Assembly: GCA_008828725.1 (NCBI GenBank)
Contig: MEHQ01001873.1
Span: forward strand, 12,584 to 76,583
Reading direction: 5' to 3'
Length of the DNA stretch: 64,000 bases
DNA from: Saccharina japonica
Taxonomy: Eukaryota; Sar; Phaeophyceae; Laminariales; Laminariaceae
In this document: piece after piece, positions 31,601 through 42,774 of the stretch
Position numbering within the stretch: the first letter of the stretch is position 1
Layout: the number at the start of each line of letters is the position of its first letter
Program-made: the position numbers and the translations under genes
The notes under the pieces: model-generated
What the model was told of the DNA's origin: nothing
Seen by the model: the letters and a program-made list of their open reading frames with translations, nothing else
Database searches by the model: none

Positions 31601-32766
31601 ATGCCGCTGGGGCAGGTCAGACAAGGCATGGAGAGCAAAACTAACACTACCACCACCAACAACAACATCACCAACACCCGGAGGAAAACCAACATCACCA
31701 TCACTCCCAGCGAAGTAATCAACATGAAAAAGAACAGCAAAACATGGCCCCGCACGAGCAGCACCACCCCCAACAGACGTCGCGCTGGCTCGGGCAGCAC
31801 CGAACCCGCGCGCAGCCCCCTTGTCCTCTACGGCGACGGCGCCTTCCACTCTTTCGCTGTTTGCGGCGCCCCAGGGTGTCAGGTTTGCAGTTCGGATGGA
31901 GGCGGTAGGGACTTTTTCTTGCACGACAGCAATAGCACGGGTAAGAGCTCGGTGGGGGTGGAGAGGCCCGGGCGGCGCCTGATCCCTCAGGCTTGCGAGC
32001 ACTGCCGCATGACTTTCATCCCTAAGGTCGCGCCTGGTGCTCGCTCGGGGGCGGGGCGGGCTGGGCGTAGCGGCCGGGTTGGAGACGGGGGGAGCTCCAC
32101 GGGCGCCAGCAGGGGCAGCAGCAGGAGCAGCAGCCGGAGTAGCAGGAGCAACAGCAGCAGCAGCAGCAGCAGTGGTGCGTCGACGACGGGAAGGAGGAAC
32201 AGCAATGATGACGGTGACGCCGGTGATGACGGCGATGAAGGTCAAGCGTTGACGACCTCGGCTGTTGAGTCCGCAGCGGCAGCGGGGGCGGTGGTGCCCG
32301 TAGTTCTAGAGGGAAGCTTGGCGGGAGGCAGCTTCAGCTCTTCCACCGCGTCTCTCGCGAAAGGAAGCAGCTGCTCCGGCGGTGGTGGCCAGGAGGAGCG
32401 GGAGGGAGTGGAGCAGGAGGAGCAGAGGACGTTTTCTCCGTTGGTTGGGGTAAGAAACCCGTCCCCCGCCGCCCCAGCTGACCAGTGGGGCACCGCCAGC
32501 AGTAGCCACGGCGGGAGCGGAAGGATGTACGGGAGGGGGGGCGACGATGAGTTCCTCCCCGAGGGGTTTTGCTCAGGGGACTGCAAGATGAGCTACATGC
32601 TTACTAACCCGACTGCGGTGAGGAGGAGGAGGGCGGCGGCGGCGGCGCGGGCGGCCGCGAAGGCTGCGGAAGAGGAGGCTAGCATGGAGATGTCCAGGAG
32701 GAAGCTCGCGATCGAGCAGCAGCGGTGGCAGCAGCAGCAGATGCGGCATCAGGAGCAGAGGAAGCA

Positions 32767-32823
<57 letters not shown>

Positions 32824-32902
32824 GCATTTCCAGCATAAGCAGCAGCAGCAGCGTCCGCCGCAGCAGCAGCAACGGTGTACGGGCGAGCGAGTCAGAGAGT
32901 GA
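31601..32902 (+). CDS. Ser/Gln-rich protein with split FCS-like zinc-finger signature
   Basis: The only convincing coding sequence here. From ATG 31601 it gives 433 residues. The frame stays open upstream to 31367 without another ATG, through an Ala run and CAG/GCA repeats, so an upstream exon is possible. Features: basic, Asn/Thr-rich start (1-65); a conserved-looking patch SPLVLYGDGAFHSFAVCGAP with C88, C93 and C96; CEHCRMTF with C132 and C135; a long Ser/Gly/Arg linker (150-190) and an acidic NDDGDAGDDGDEG patch (about 201-214); FCSGDCKMSY with C324 and C328; then an Ala/Arg helix (RRRRAAAAARAAAKAAEEEA), a MEMSRRKLAIEQQRW coiled-coil-like stretch and a poly-Gln tail. C-x2-C ... FCS-x2-C is the pattern of FCS-type/FLZ treble-clef zinc fingers (family knowledge), but about 190 residues separate the two halves instead of about 20. 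Role inferred only: a nuclear adaptor or transcription-related protein. The CAG repeat may be length-variable. Confidence 0.65.
32764..32880 (+). repeat. CAG repeat coding poly-Gln
   Basis: About 20 uninterrupted CAG/CAA codons (32764-32821), then a second CAG block near 32838-32873. In-frame within the gene above. On the minus strand it reads as Leu or Cys runs, which are false frames. Confidence 0.9.
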
Positions 32903-33148
32903 GAGGACAGTGTTCGGCGAGTGAGTGGTTCGGGATGGTGCGGTGCGGTGCGGTACGGTACGGAACCGCGTGGGGACTCGGGGTTAGCTTTGCTATCAGA
33001 AAAGAGCCTGGGAGGGTTCGACATAAAAGTCTAAGGTTGCTGTGGAAAGGACGTGGATACAGCCCTTGGCAGATGCAACTGCTGGTGGAATCAAAACGAG
33101 TTATGATATATTGCACCAGGTGAAATTCGAGCGATGGCGGGGTGTGTT

Positions 33149-33184
<36 letters not shown>

Positions 33185-36100
33185 CCCCCCCCCCCCCCCC
33201 CCATCCTCCTGCCCCTGGTGCGGATACCCTCTGAGTTGCTTTCATACGCGCATTGTGTGTCACGTTTTTTTTTTTTGCGCGCTTCCCCGAGAGAGACGAG
33301 GTACGTAGACAGGCGGAGCACGCCCTGCCCCCAGCTCCCTCCGGAAATCCCCTCGCTTCCACAAGGCCTGGTAGAGGGTCTTTCAAGAATAGATGGGCGT
33401 GCTGAGTGAAGCTGGGTTTTCACGCTAGCGTGCAGGCGTGTTTATCCGAGTTTTTTTTTTCCGGGCGGGCTAAGCCCAGCGCTGGTGTCATTTTTTCCCA
33501 GTTAGATGTGTGGGACTATACTTCTTATACTGTTATTGTCTGTGGGTTGGTGGTGAGAGTTGATGAGTGTTTATTAGTCGAGACAGGCGAGAGAGCCTGT
33601 TTCGGGGGTTTGTAGGGGGGGGGGGATAGGGGACGGGGGAGGGGAGTGCAAAGGCGTTATCCCTTGAAAATGGGGGGGTGACACCTTTGCCTCCCACTAC
33701 TGGTGTGACCCGTGATGATGAGTACATACGTGAATTACGTTTTTTTTTCTTTCCCATTTCAAATACTCTGTATTTTTTTTTTATTATTTTGACATGAAAT
33801 GGAGCGTGGGGGTGGGGTGTGTGGGTGACCGGGGGTGCTGTTGTGCGCCAGGTCAACCCCTCGTACACTGCTTTGTGTTTTTGTATGTACGCTTTAGCTT
33901 CGGAGAGAGACAGAGGGAGTTTGAGTCGAAAAGAGGAGGGAAAAAGTGTAAAACCGGCGAAGTAATTTTATTTTCCTTGACCCTCCCCCCCCCCCCGCGC
34001 CCTGTAGCTAGTAGGTGGTTTTGATGTGTGGTGGTTTAAAGCCCTAGCTTGGTCGCTGATGGTTTTGCTACGAAGAGGCGTGCTTGTGTATCTGCCGCAC
34101 TGCTCTGTGAGTGTCGTATCGATTAACGTTTCGCTAATCGACAAGAGCTTTCTGCGGTGGTATATGCATATGCGGGCTCAAGTTACGTGTTTGTCTTTAC
34201 ACAATATTGGGAACGCCCTCTGCTTACCCAATACGGGGGGCAGGGGATGGTATTTTTACGTCTCTTTCTGGTGCAGTATGTAGTGAAATATAAGCGCCCT
34301 TTTGTGTTTTTGGAGTAATCTCTTTTACGCCCGTTGGATGTTCGGATGGCAGGAGGCGGGGATAGGGATCGGGGGAAGGGGGGGGGTCTAGTGAAAAAAA
34401 GGGGGGGGGGGGGTTCTTGGTTCAGTCAAAACAAGCTCCAACTTCAACTTGAAGTATTGCTACAATAGTTGAATTATTGCTACAATAGTCGTAAGTGAGT
34501 ATCGTATTCGACGTATCATGTCTATAATATACAGGCCCTTCCCCCCTCTCCCCTCCCCGCTGATGAGCGTGTTGAGAGCGCAAGAGATGGCTTCTCAGGT
34601 GTATGGGTTGTGAATGGGATGTGCACGCAGCCTATGAGTTATCTGTCCCGCGATCCAACATATCGCCCTCTGCTTTGATTTGCCCTCGAGGCAACCAGCA
34701 TTGGACGGGTATTAGTGGATCTCGGTTCAGACCTGTAAGCTATTTCGGTGTGACTGGTCTGAGGCCATTGGTTGGGTGGGGGTCGGTGGGTAGATTGGAC
34801 ATCGCTTTTTTCTTTTGGGTTCGGCGATGTATCGGATTCGCCTCTCACTCGTGCACGGGTAATTTTTCTCGGCGTGTGTTGCCCCAGCACGGGAAGGCGA
34901 GTCTGCCAAACGATCAGACGCGGTGTGTGTGTGTGGGTGTGTTTTGTTTTTTATTTTCGGTTGTCACGGCACAAGAGCGCCGGCCGACGGGTATGGTCTA
35001 TAGCAGGCAGCCAGGCCAGTAGTGCAGAAGTAATTGTGTGCGATGGGTGGTTACATATAGCGCAAGCAGCGCTCGGTGTGGACCGGAATCGGATCGGAGT
35101 CGGGTCGAAATTGGACTGGAATTGGATTGGATGGGTTGGATTGGCGACATATAGCCTTCCTTTTCTCCTCCTCATCCTCAACCTGTTCCTCCTCCTCTCC
35201 TTAGTTCACGACGATGATGGCCGCGATGGTCTCCTTGTCCGCCTTGCCTGTCTGCTTCCCTATACGTGTCTTCTGTGTGATGATAGGTTGGAGCCTGACG
35301 GCTCTCCTTGAAGGGCGTTAGTTTGTTCCAAGTAGCTCCGGGGGGCGTTCGGTCATAGCCGCAGCGTGGAGCCCAGCACGCTGCTGCTAGGCTGCACCCC
35401 CCCTTCCCCTGATACGTGCACTGCGTGTGCAGTGTTCGATGGCTACATATGTACAAGGCGGGATTCGCCACATGCAAACAGTATATACCGTACGAGTATG
35501 ATACATACACAGCAGTCGATCTTGAGTACCTGGTATAACATATCGTCATGAAACTGTTCTCGTTTCGATTTTTGATTTTTGATTTTCGATTTCTGTTGTT
35601 TTTTTCCCCACGTTATTTCTTCGGTTCTTGCGTCGTTTTTGAGACTTTTTTTTTTTCGTGTTCAGCGTGGCGTGCTATCTGTATTATAGATAACGACCAC
35701 TGTTGATGTACGCTCCTTTTGTAGTACTACTACTGCTGATGTGCTCTCTTTTTGTGGAAGTACTGGTGCTGTATGTAAAGTCACTTGCTGGCCTGAAAAG
35801 AAGAAGCGTATCGCTGGCGGTAGCGAATATTGTTGATGGTTGGGTCTGCGGCTGTTCCGCCGGTCATGGGCACCCGGTTATTTGATTCTGCGCGATCGAT
35901 CGTACATGCGCGACGCGTCCGGTTATTCTCACATGGTGTTGTCTCTTCGATTATTAGTCGATTGGAAATTTTGGCTGGTTCGGTGGCTGTTGCTCGCTTT
36001 CTGCCCTGATTTTGCTGCTCCGCTGACTGCCGCTGATGGTGCTTGCTGCGTTGCTGTTGCTTCAGTTGCCGGTCGGCGCGGTGAGGATTTCATGAGGTAG

Positions 36101-36480
36101 TTTTTTGTAGCTGTTGGGACGGGGGAAGGCTTGCTTGGCCTGCTTGGCTTGGCTCTGCCTTTGCTAAGTGCTTGGCTTTGCTACGCTATGCTTTGCTTAT
36201 CATTTTTTGGCACTCCTACTACTGTACTATTAGTATATATATGTTATACATACTATATATATACATTATTACTACAGAGTAGTGTAACGATAAAAGCTGA
36301 TCGCTCCAACGATGGGTTGTTGAATCCTTTGTGTCATGGGCGGCCTTTTTTTTTTGTGATGTGGTCGTAGGGAGGGGTGGAGGTTTGTGCATTGACTATC
36401 TTCTCTAGTTTCAGGGTCCCTCATTTCTTCTGTATCTTATATATATATTATTCTTGGAAGTTGTGAGGCGCCATTCGAGA
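32903..36480 (+). other. G/T-rich region downstream of the gene, no further gene found
   Basis: For about 3 kb the plus strand is visibly rich in T and G, with T runs (33263-33277, 33449-33459, 33740-33748, 33772-33782, 35610-35650), and lacks MITEs. This could be a long 3' untranslated region or terminator area. Short frames with cysteine or phenylalanine runs are composition artefacts. A G-run/C-run pair at 33152-33202 forms a perfect hairpin or an assembly artefact. Confidence 0.35.
33152..33202. repeat. G-run next to C-run
   Basis: 31 G, then TT, then 18 C. The two runs can pair fully with each other; alternatively two reads in opposite orientation were joined. Confidence 0.85.
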
Positions 36481-36880
36481 GGGGGGGGGGGGCGTTGTTT
36501 GGGTGTTGTTATTACGTGAGCATTGTTACATTCAGCATGCACTAGCCAAGAAAGAAAATAAGAAGAAAAACAAACTACAAAAAGGTGAATAAAAAAAAAA
36601 AACGAAAAAAAAAACGAAGAGCTGCATCATGATGAGTGAGTGGACTGCTGTCAGCTGTGCGCGTGCGAGGCACACACCCAAGCACTATTAATAGCATGTG
36701 CGATTTGGGCGAGGTAGCTTGGAGACGGCTCGTCGTATGCAGCGGTTGAATTGCAACTATGTTTTGCCCGGAATGCGGTTGCTGCTGAAAAAATCAGGGT
36801 GATAACTGTAATTTTCGGCTAAACGCGCTTGCTATGTTACCCTTGGTCTCTGTTGCCGAACAAAAACCGTTCTCGTTACT

Positions 36881-36985
36881 CACATGAATTAGCCATGTCG
36901 TGTTGCTCACATGAATTAACCATGTCGTGTTGCTCACATGAATGAGCCATATCGTGTTGCTCACATGAACTAGCCATGTCGTCCC
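36881..36985 (-). repeat. 27-bp tandem repeat, in-frame
   Basis: Four units of GTTGCTCACATGAATTAGCC plus ATGTCGT. On the minus strand it gives the 9-residue repeat NSCEQHDMA inside an 89-codon frame (36876-37145). The period is a codon multiple and the frame continues beyond the array (MLIRWKRLGFSWLYRKC...), so a small gene cannot be excluded, but I recognise nothing in it. Confidence 0.7.
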
Positions 36986-37291
36986 CCACGTGAAAAATTA
37001 TGCTAGTTTCATGAAAATGGTCGAATTTTAATATGTAGAGCCCTACACCCACCTGTCCCGTCAAGAAACAATCCTGGCATGCTGAACGCCAGAAACATTT
37101 TCGGTACAGCCAGGAGAAACCGAGTCGTTTCCAGCGAATGAGCAAACATTATCGCATCAGGCGAGAACAAATCTTCACACTATTACGGTTACAGATCACG
37201 GCAGTACCGACCAGGGGAGCGGGCTGGCAGAGCAACACGTGAGCACTCACAGCTGACGGAAAATTGCATTCCGTCACATTTGGCTAACAGT

Positions 37292-37600
37292 GTTGCAGCG
37301 ACGGGGTGCGAGGAAGAACGGGGGCTCCGTTGTATTAAAGGCGCACGCTGTGCCCGGGACGTGGCCTGAATGCCCGTTTTGCACCGACGACAGTTATGCG
37401 TCGGGCAACGGGGGTGTGTTGGGGGGCCGTGCGCTAGGATTTAGTACGACGAAGCACAGGGACTGTCCGAACCTGCCCTGGGCGGAGGGAAGAACGAGGG
37501 GCCCGTTAGGTGTGGAAGGCGCACGCTGTGACCGGGCCGTGGACGGAAAGCCCGTTTTGCACCGACGATAGTTATGCGTCAGGCTTAAGGGGTGCTGCAG
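37292..37600 (+). repeat. Repeat J, first pair
   Basis: GGCGCACGCTGTG-CCGGG-CGTGG followed by CCCGTTTTGCACCGACGA and AGTTATGCGTC-GGC occurs at 37340-37405 and 37525-37585, with a GCGACGAAGCACAGGG spacer repeated at 37446 and 37620. The second pair is at 38285-38546. Confidence 0.75.
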
Positions 37601-38103
37601 GCCATGCACAAGGGTTTAGTGCGACGAAGCACAGGGGCTGTTCTAACCTGTGCTGAACGGAGGACCTATCTGCATGAGCAGGGATCAAGCATTCGGAAGC
37701 TCCCGAGTGACATACCGGGGGTCTCCCCACCGGGGAGGGGCTTCACATATTGTGGAAAACCAGAAATGGGCGTAAACGTACGCATGTACTTTTCAGTTCC
37801 ACCCGCGGAGCAAGGAAACAGAGCCAAACGGTCTGTGCCAACCGTCCCACCCATCTGCTGTATGCAGCACATCGTGTATTAAAAGCGTCCGCAACGCGTT
37901 TGGCGCTTCGTCACCCAGCCCCACTGCCTGTTCTAACAACTTGAATACTGGAAAAACTGAGAAATTATGAACCTGAGACATTCTGGTCACCCTGGTGCTT
38001 GGAGGGATTAGCCTGGCAAAAGGGCTCCAATCTCTCTTTCGACGAACTCTAGACTGCAAGGTAATACCAGTCTCGGGAGTGGGAGGGCTAACGCTGCTGC
38101 AAC

Positions 38104-38190
38104 ATGGTGAACCCAGGGAGATTCGAACTCCCAAGCTTCAGGGGCCACGACTGCCACCCCCCTCAACATCGGTCAAGGCCAGCACCGTCG
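38104..38190 (-). ncRNA. tRNA 3'-half-like sequence
   Basis: The minus strand reads CTTGGGAGTTCGAATCTCCC, a perfect 5-bp T-stem (GGGAG/CTCCC) with loop TTCGAAT, then TGGGTTC, A and CCA. That is the geometry of a tRNA 3' half with encoded CCA. No matching 5' acceptor strand (GAACCCA) is visible upstream on that strand, so it is a fragment, a processed tRNA copy or a SINE head. Confidence 0.45.
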
Positions 38191-38284
38191 AAGGGGGAGC
38201 GGAGCTACGGACACGTGCCCGGTTGCCGAGATGCTCAATTGGCGCCGACGCTCACAAGCGCCGGGTTGGGGGGGTTGTACAAGC

Positions 38285-38546
38285 ACCGGGGCATCGGGAA
38301 AGGGCAGAGGAACTGTTGTATGGAAGGCGTACGCTGTTACTGGACCTCGACCGGGATGTCCGTTTTGCACCGACGGTTGACGATGACAGGAGTCATGCGT
38401 CGGGCCGGGGGGCGGTGTGTTGCAGCGACGGGGCGCTGAGGAAGGACGGGGGGGGCGTTAGATTAAAGGCGCACGTTGTTACTGGACCGTGGCCGAAATA
38501 CCCGTTTTGTGCCGACGATAGTTATGCGTCGGGCATGATTGGCCAA
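38285..38546 (+). repeat. Repeat J, second pair
   Basis: CCCGTTTTGCACCGACGG and GGAGTCATGCGTCGGGC (38358-38408), then CGACGGGGCGCTGAGGAAG, TTAAAGGCGCACGTTGTTAC and CCCGTTTTGTGCCGACGATA (38427-38520). Direct orientation relative to the first pair. Confidence 0.75.
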
Positions 38547-38599
38547 GGCGCCAATGTACCGTCATCTGACCCAAAACCCCCATGTTTGCTGTCTTGCGG

Positions 38600-39630
38600 T
38601 TAGTAATTGTAAGCGTTGAAGGGATTTTTTCGTTGATAGTCGTGTCGGTCGGTGTTCTGCACGCCAGGAAACGGCGAACCCTGCCGTATGCAACGGTGAA
38701 TACCAGCCCGAGTAGTTAAAGTCGGTGTACTTTGGGGCTTGTGTGGTCAGATCACGGTACAGGGAGGCCTGGTGGCCAATGAGCGCTGCCGATATGAGGG
38801 GTTTCCTGAGGCGGGTTTCCCCTATACCGGTAACTGGCGCATACATTCCCTGGTATACGCTTATGACCTAGACTTATTTTCGATCAATGCACTTACCGGT
38901 ATGTATAATATTGAGTCTATAATATTTGTAGCAACATAAACGAGAAGTTTTTAGCTTGGCAACGCCTCTGCCGTACCTATTGTTTTTGTCTAACTCTAAT
39001 TCCATGGAGGTTATATCCACGAGCAGTGGGGGTTGCAGGTATTATTGGCCCTTCTGCTGCCACCGCAAAATTGTGAATCCAACTCAAGCATTCGAAGTAC
39101 GGCTTTGTCCACGAGCAGCGGATGCCGTGCATAACAGTAGCAGTTGAGATGCATGGAGATTCGACAACTGGATTCCTGCGAAAAGAACCCCAACTCTCAA
39201 GTTTGCTACAGTACAGAACACCTACTACTAAGAAAATGAGCCCTAAGAAAAATCAGGCTGGGATTGACAGGATGCTAAATTTGAGAACCGTTTTGTACTG
39301 ATGTTATTAGTGCAGAACGCAGTCTTTCGCAAATATTAATTTATGCCTGATGGGTCAGCGTTTTGTAGAAAGTCCATGATGTTCTGTGTTGACCGATCAT
39401 CCTTGTAGATTACGATCACCGATCTCAATATAATACATCTACAGTATATATAATTTAGTACTGGTGTATGACTGCGACACACCGCAACTAACTGATGTCT
39501 ATGCAATAAACTGACGATAACTTCGTGGTAGGCAGAGTCAAACGTGGCCATCAAAAGCATGGTTGCTGATTCTCATATTTCCTATATACCAGTGAGCTAT
39601 GATGGTTTGACCCTTTTTGTCTTTAGGACT
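38600..39630. other. Unassigned spacer
   Basis: No gene or named repeat recognised. Confidence 0.4.
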
Positions 39631-39689
39631 TATTGAGAGGGGGGAAAGTGTCTTATTTTTTTCACCATTCCAGCATCGGCCTCACGGGA

Positions 39690-39800
39690 AAAGCCGCCCG
39701 GGTTTTGCTATCAATAGGGAAGTGTGAAGGTGTTACCCACGGAGCTATGCGGGTGAAATATCGATCGATTACCCAGCCCAGGGTAATTAGCCTTGCAACA
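39690..39800 (-). mobile_element. SINE S2 fragment, inverted
   Basis: The minus strand reads TGGGCTGGGTAATCGATCG, then ACCCGCATAGCTCCGTGGG and GTAACACCTTCACACTTCCC, matching the head of S2 with a lost B-box. Confidence 0.6.
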
Positions 39801-39829
39801 TTACACCCCCCCCTCTGGACGGCGGGGTC

Positions 39830-40062
39830 GTTCGGACGTAACGGTACACCTATGGTGTACGGCAGCTTCGTTCCAATACCTGGGGAAACAGGGAGACATG
39901 TTTTTTTGCGACCCACGCGCAAGCGTTTCTTTAAAGGGGACGTTCGCGTTGAGATTCGAACCCGTGTCCTCGACGACGTCAAGTGTGAGGGTGTTCATAC
40001 ACAATGAGCTATGGGGGTAAAAGATCGATCGATTACCCAGCCCAGAGTAGAAGCCTAGTAAA
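39830..40062 (-). mobile_element. SINE S2, inverted, near full length
   Basis: The minus strand reads GGGCTGGGTAATCGATCGAT, TTTTACCCCCATAGCTCAT, then GACGTCGTCGAGGACACGGG, TTCGAATCTCAACGCGAACG and a tail with AGAAACGCTTGCGCGTGGG, CTCCCTGTTTCCCCAGGTAT and GTACACCATAGG. The same order lies at 57713-57975 on the plus strand. A-box TAGCTCA and B-box GGTTCGAATC are correctly spaced for RNA polymerase III. Confidence 0.8.
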
Positions 40063-40161
40063 AGTAGGGGTTAGGGTGGGGGGGGGGTCATCATTCTTTT
40101 TGCTTAGCGATAGATAGATGCACGACACGAGCACTCAGCATTGTGATATACTTGTGCTCCT

Positions 40162-40438
40162 GACGCATGCTACAAGGTATAGAGGTGCACCATGTTTTTT
40201 TGCCTTCTGAGGGTGGTTGCTTATTACTTGAGGAGCTCTATACTTCACCCAAAAACTGAATTGGGAGAAAAATAATGATGATATGCGATGGCCCTAAGTA
40301 CCACAATAAACAATATGGCAACACAATAACACAATAAGAATGAAAGTCCGACGAATTCGGGCCAAGGAGTCCAATCATTCAGGAAACGCTTCAGCCAAAA
40401 AAAGGTATACCTTAAATACCTCTATCGTAGCACGCGTC
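40162..40438. mobile_element. MITE B copy, diverged long form
   Basis: GACGCATGCTAC left end and TCTATCGTAGCACGCGTC right end. Interior GAAAGTCCGACGAATTCGGG and CAGGAAACGCTTCAGCC match the family. The central part is replaced by unrelated AACACAATAA repeats. Confidence 0.75.
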
Positions 40439-40459
40439 TGCTGCAGGCTTGTATTCCTG

Positions 40460-41340
40460 TTCTACACGGGGACATGCAGTCAGTCGTTTTTCAGAGCCAA
40501 TTATGGCTCATAAATATCGGGAGATACAGTACATGGTCTTTGGGTTCACCATCGTGGGTTATATTCCCACCCGAAATACACGGTTTACAAGGAGACCGTA
40601 CTTACTCTCGTTATTACTGTACTCGTAGGTCACTTCATTGTTTATATAGACTTTGGTCGGCATCGTAAGCCCCATTCGGACTCTGAGTTGAACATCGAAC
40701 GGTAATTTTTGGGTTCTGTCCAGAGTGATACTAGGTACACATCTGGGTCCCGACGGGTTACGAACAACAACAATTAATTGTTCCAAAAATATATAGGTGA
40801 AGGGATCAACAGAAGAAGTACGGCTGCGAACATGGTCCAAACGCACTGCTGCTCCAGCGAGAAACTAATGAGAAGCTTGCTGTAGGCAGAGCTAAAGGTG
40901 GCAATAGATCGCAGCGACCGTAAGGGCCGGCGATTCACCGTCTTGCCTTTCACTACGTCGTCGCAAGAGATGGAGCTAACTCAAATTCTCAAATTACAAG
41001 CAGTGTGCTTTCACCGAATCGCGGTTGGTGCAGTGGTGCAGTTGTTGTAATTGTTATCCGATTATCCACGACAGTTCGGTGAGATGGGATCAGACTAAAA
41101 ACGAATTTATGCGAAATGACCCCAAAACCTGCCGGTGAAAGTTGCTGTTCACAGCCACTGCTGCAGCTGCCCCTATAAACGTAGATCGTAACGTCAAACG
41201 TGCATTGGCCTTGACACGTACGTAGGGAATGTAGTTCCTATTATAACTTAACCCCTATGAAATACTGTTACTGCATGGTTCGGGTGTCTGGTTGGGATGC
41301 CCTTCGCAGGTAGGTGTGGTAGTACAGACTTGAGCCGGTA
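40460..41340. other. Unassigned spacer
   Basis: No gene or named repeat recognised. Confidence 0.4.
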
Positions 41341-41347
41341 GCTAAAC

Positions 41348-41381
41348 TACTACCACTGCTGCTGTTACTGCTGTGCTGCTG

Positions 41382-41436
<55 letters not shown>

Positions 41437-41515
41437 TATTCTACTACTGCTACTACTACTCCTCCTACTACTACTGCTACTACTACCACTACCAATACTA
41501 CAACCACTAAAAACT
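41348..41515. repeat. (CTA)n trinucleotide repeat
   Basis: About 17 consecutive CTA units (41382-41430) within an impure ACTACTACT/GCTGCT tract. False valine or tyrosine frames arise from it. Confidence 0.9.
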
Positions 41516-41605
41516 ACCACCACTCCACTCCTAAATGTGTAAGTATACATATAACTGGTCCAATAATAATTCCATTTTGTTTTGCCCCCGGAACGGACAG
41601 CGCCT

Positions 41606-41752
41606 ATTTGCAGCATGCAGGCTGCAAAAAAAAAACACAGCACGAAAAAATATACGAAGTACTAGTTTTTGGGGCCCGGATGAACATTATAACTTTTTGG
41701 CGGCTAGACTAACCCTAACCCTAACCCTGCCTGCATGCTGCAAATAGGCCCC
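41606..41752. repeat. Telomere repeat in an inverted-repeat bracket
   Basis: GCCTATTTGCAGCATGCAGG (41607) and its complement CCTGCATGCTGCAAATAGGC (41732) bracket about 105 bases that include CTAACCCTAACCCTAACCC (41709-41728). Confidence 0.8.
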
Positions 41753-42111
41753 CGGAACGTCGTTGGTGCAGCAGTTGTATTCATAGAAGTATTCTAACTG
41801 TCATTCCGAAGTATCGTATTAATAGTTTGTCAAGGCGAACTGCATGTGTGAGTACGTCCTTTTGAGCAGTTCAGCTATAAGCTGTGCAGCAGTTGCATCA
41901 TGATGAAAGGGGATAGTGACGAATTACGGCAACAATGATGACCCCAACGCTAAGTTGTTGCATGATATATAGTATGCTGCAGCTGCTGCTACTATACAGT
42001 ATACCTCTGGTATATATAGTAGGTATATAGAAACGGACGATAATTTTGCGTGAGGCGGAGCCAACGGTGGTCATCTATCGCACCGACTACCAGGTACATA
42101 AGAGTAAATAT

Positions 42112-42215
42112 TCTTCTTCTTGCTATCCGACAATCAATGTGTAGTGTGTAGCATGATGAGCTTCAACTCTGATCACTCAGAAGCACTCCGAACGAAGAAA
42201 AAGAAAGCCGCGGAA
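42112..42215 (+). mobile_element. Element Q copy
   Basis: TTGCTATCCGACAATC, AGCATGATGAGCTTCAACTC and TGATCACTCAGAAGCACTCC, then GAACGAAGAAAAAG. This is the complement of the units near 17.4 kb. Confidence 0.65.
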
Positions 42216-42289
42216 ACAGAAAAAAGGAGCCCTATGCACAAAGGGAAACTCTCCTTGTGTATATGCTTCTTCTGGCTTTTGAGCTGTTT

Positions 42290-42598
42290 TGTTGTCTACT
42301 CCATTATTTGCTGTCCTTTTTTTCTCCTTCCTTCTCCGTGCGTCCGATACCCGATAGTGTTGAATGTATCGAACGAGAATCGATTCGATACCGATAAACA
42401 AAAAAAGTGATCGATGAGATTCCGATATTTGATATCTACATCGATCTTTTTGGCAATTATCCACTCCATAATTGCTGCTCTTTGTTGCTCCTTCCCTCTC
42501 ATTGCGTACTCTTAGGTGAGTGTTGGATATCGAACGAGAAGCGATATGATACCGATAAACAAAAAACTAATCGATACGATTCCGATATTTGACTCATG
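42290..42598 (+). repeat. Tandem duplication of about 170 bp
   Basis: TTGCTG-CTTT-TCTCCTTCC, GATACCGATAAACAAAAAA and GATTCCGATATTTGA occur at 42305-42435 and again at 42470-42595. Confidence 0.7.
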
Positions 42599-42774
42599 GA
42601 AGCTTTTGATTCAGTGTCAGCAAAAAAAACACAGGAGTGGGGGTGGAGGGCCAAACACGTCCAATGCTTCGATATATCGAAAGTTCGACATTTAATATTT
42701 CGATATATCAAAACTCTCGGTACGATACCCACCACTAATATTTGGCTGATATATATCATACGATAATTAATCTT

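Noticed and set aside
34603..35311. Plus frames of 139 and 179 codons after the gene
   Set aside because: No domain, codon use like the T/G-rich surroundings, and both frames overlap each other.
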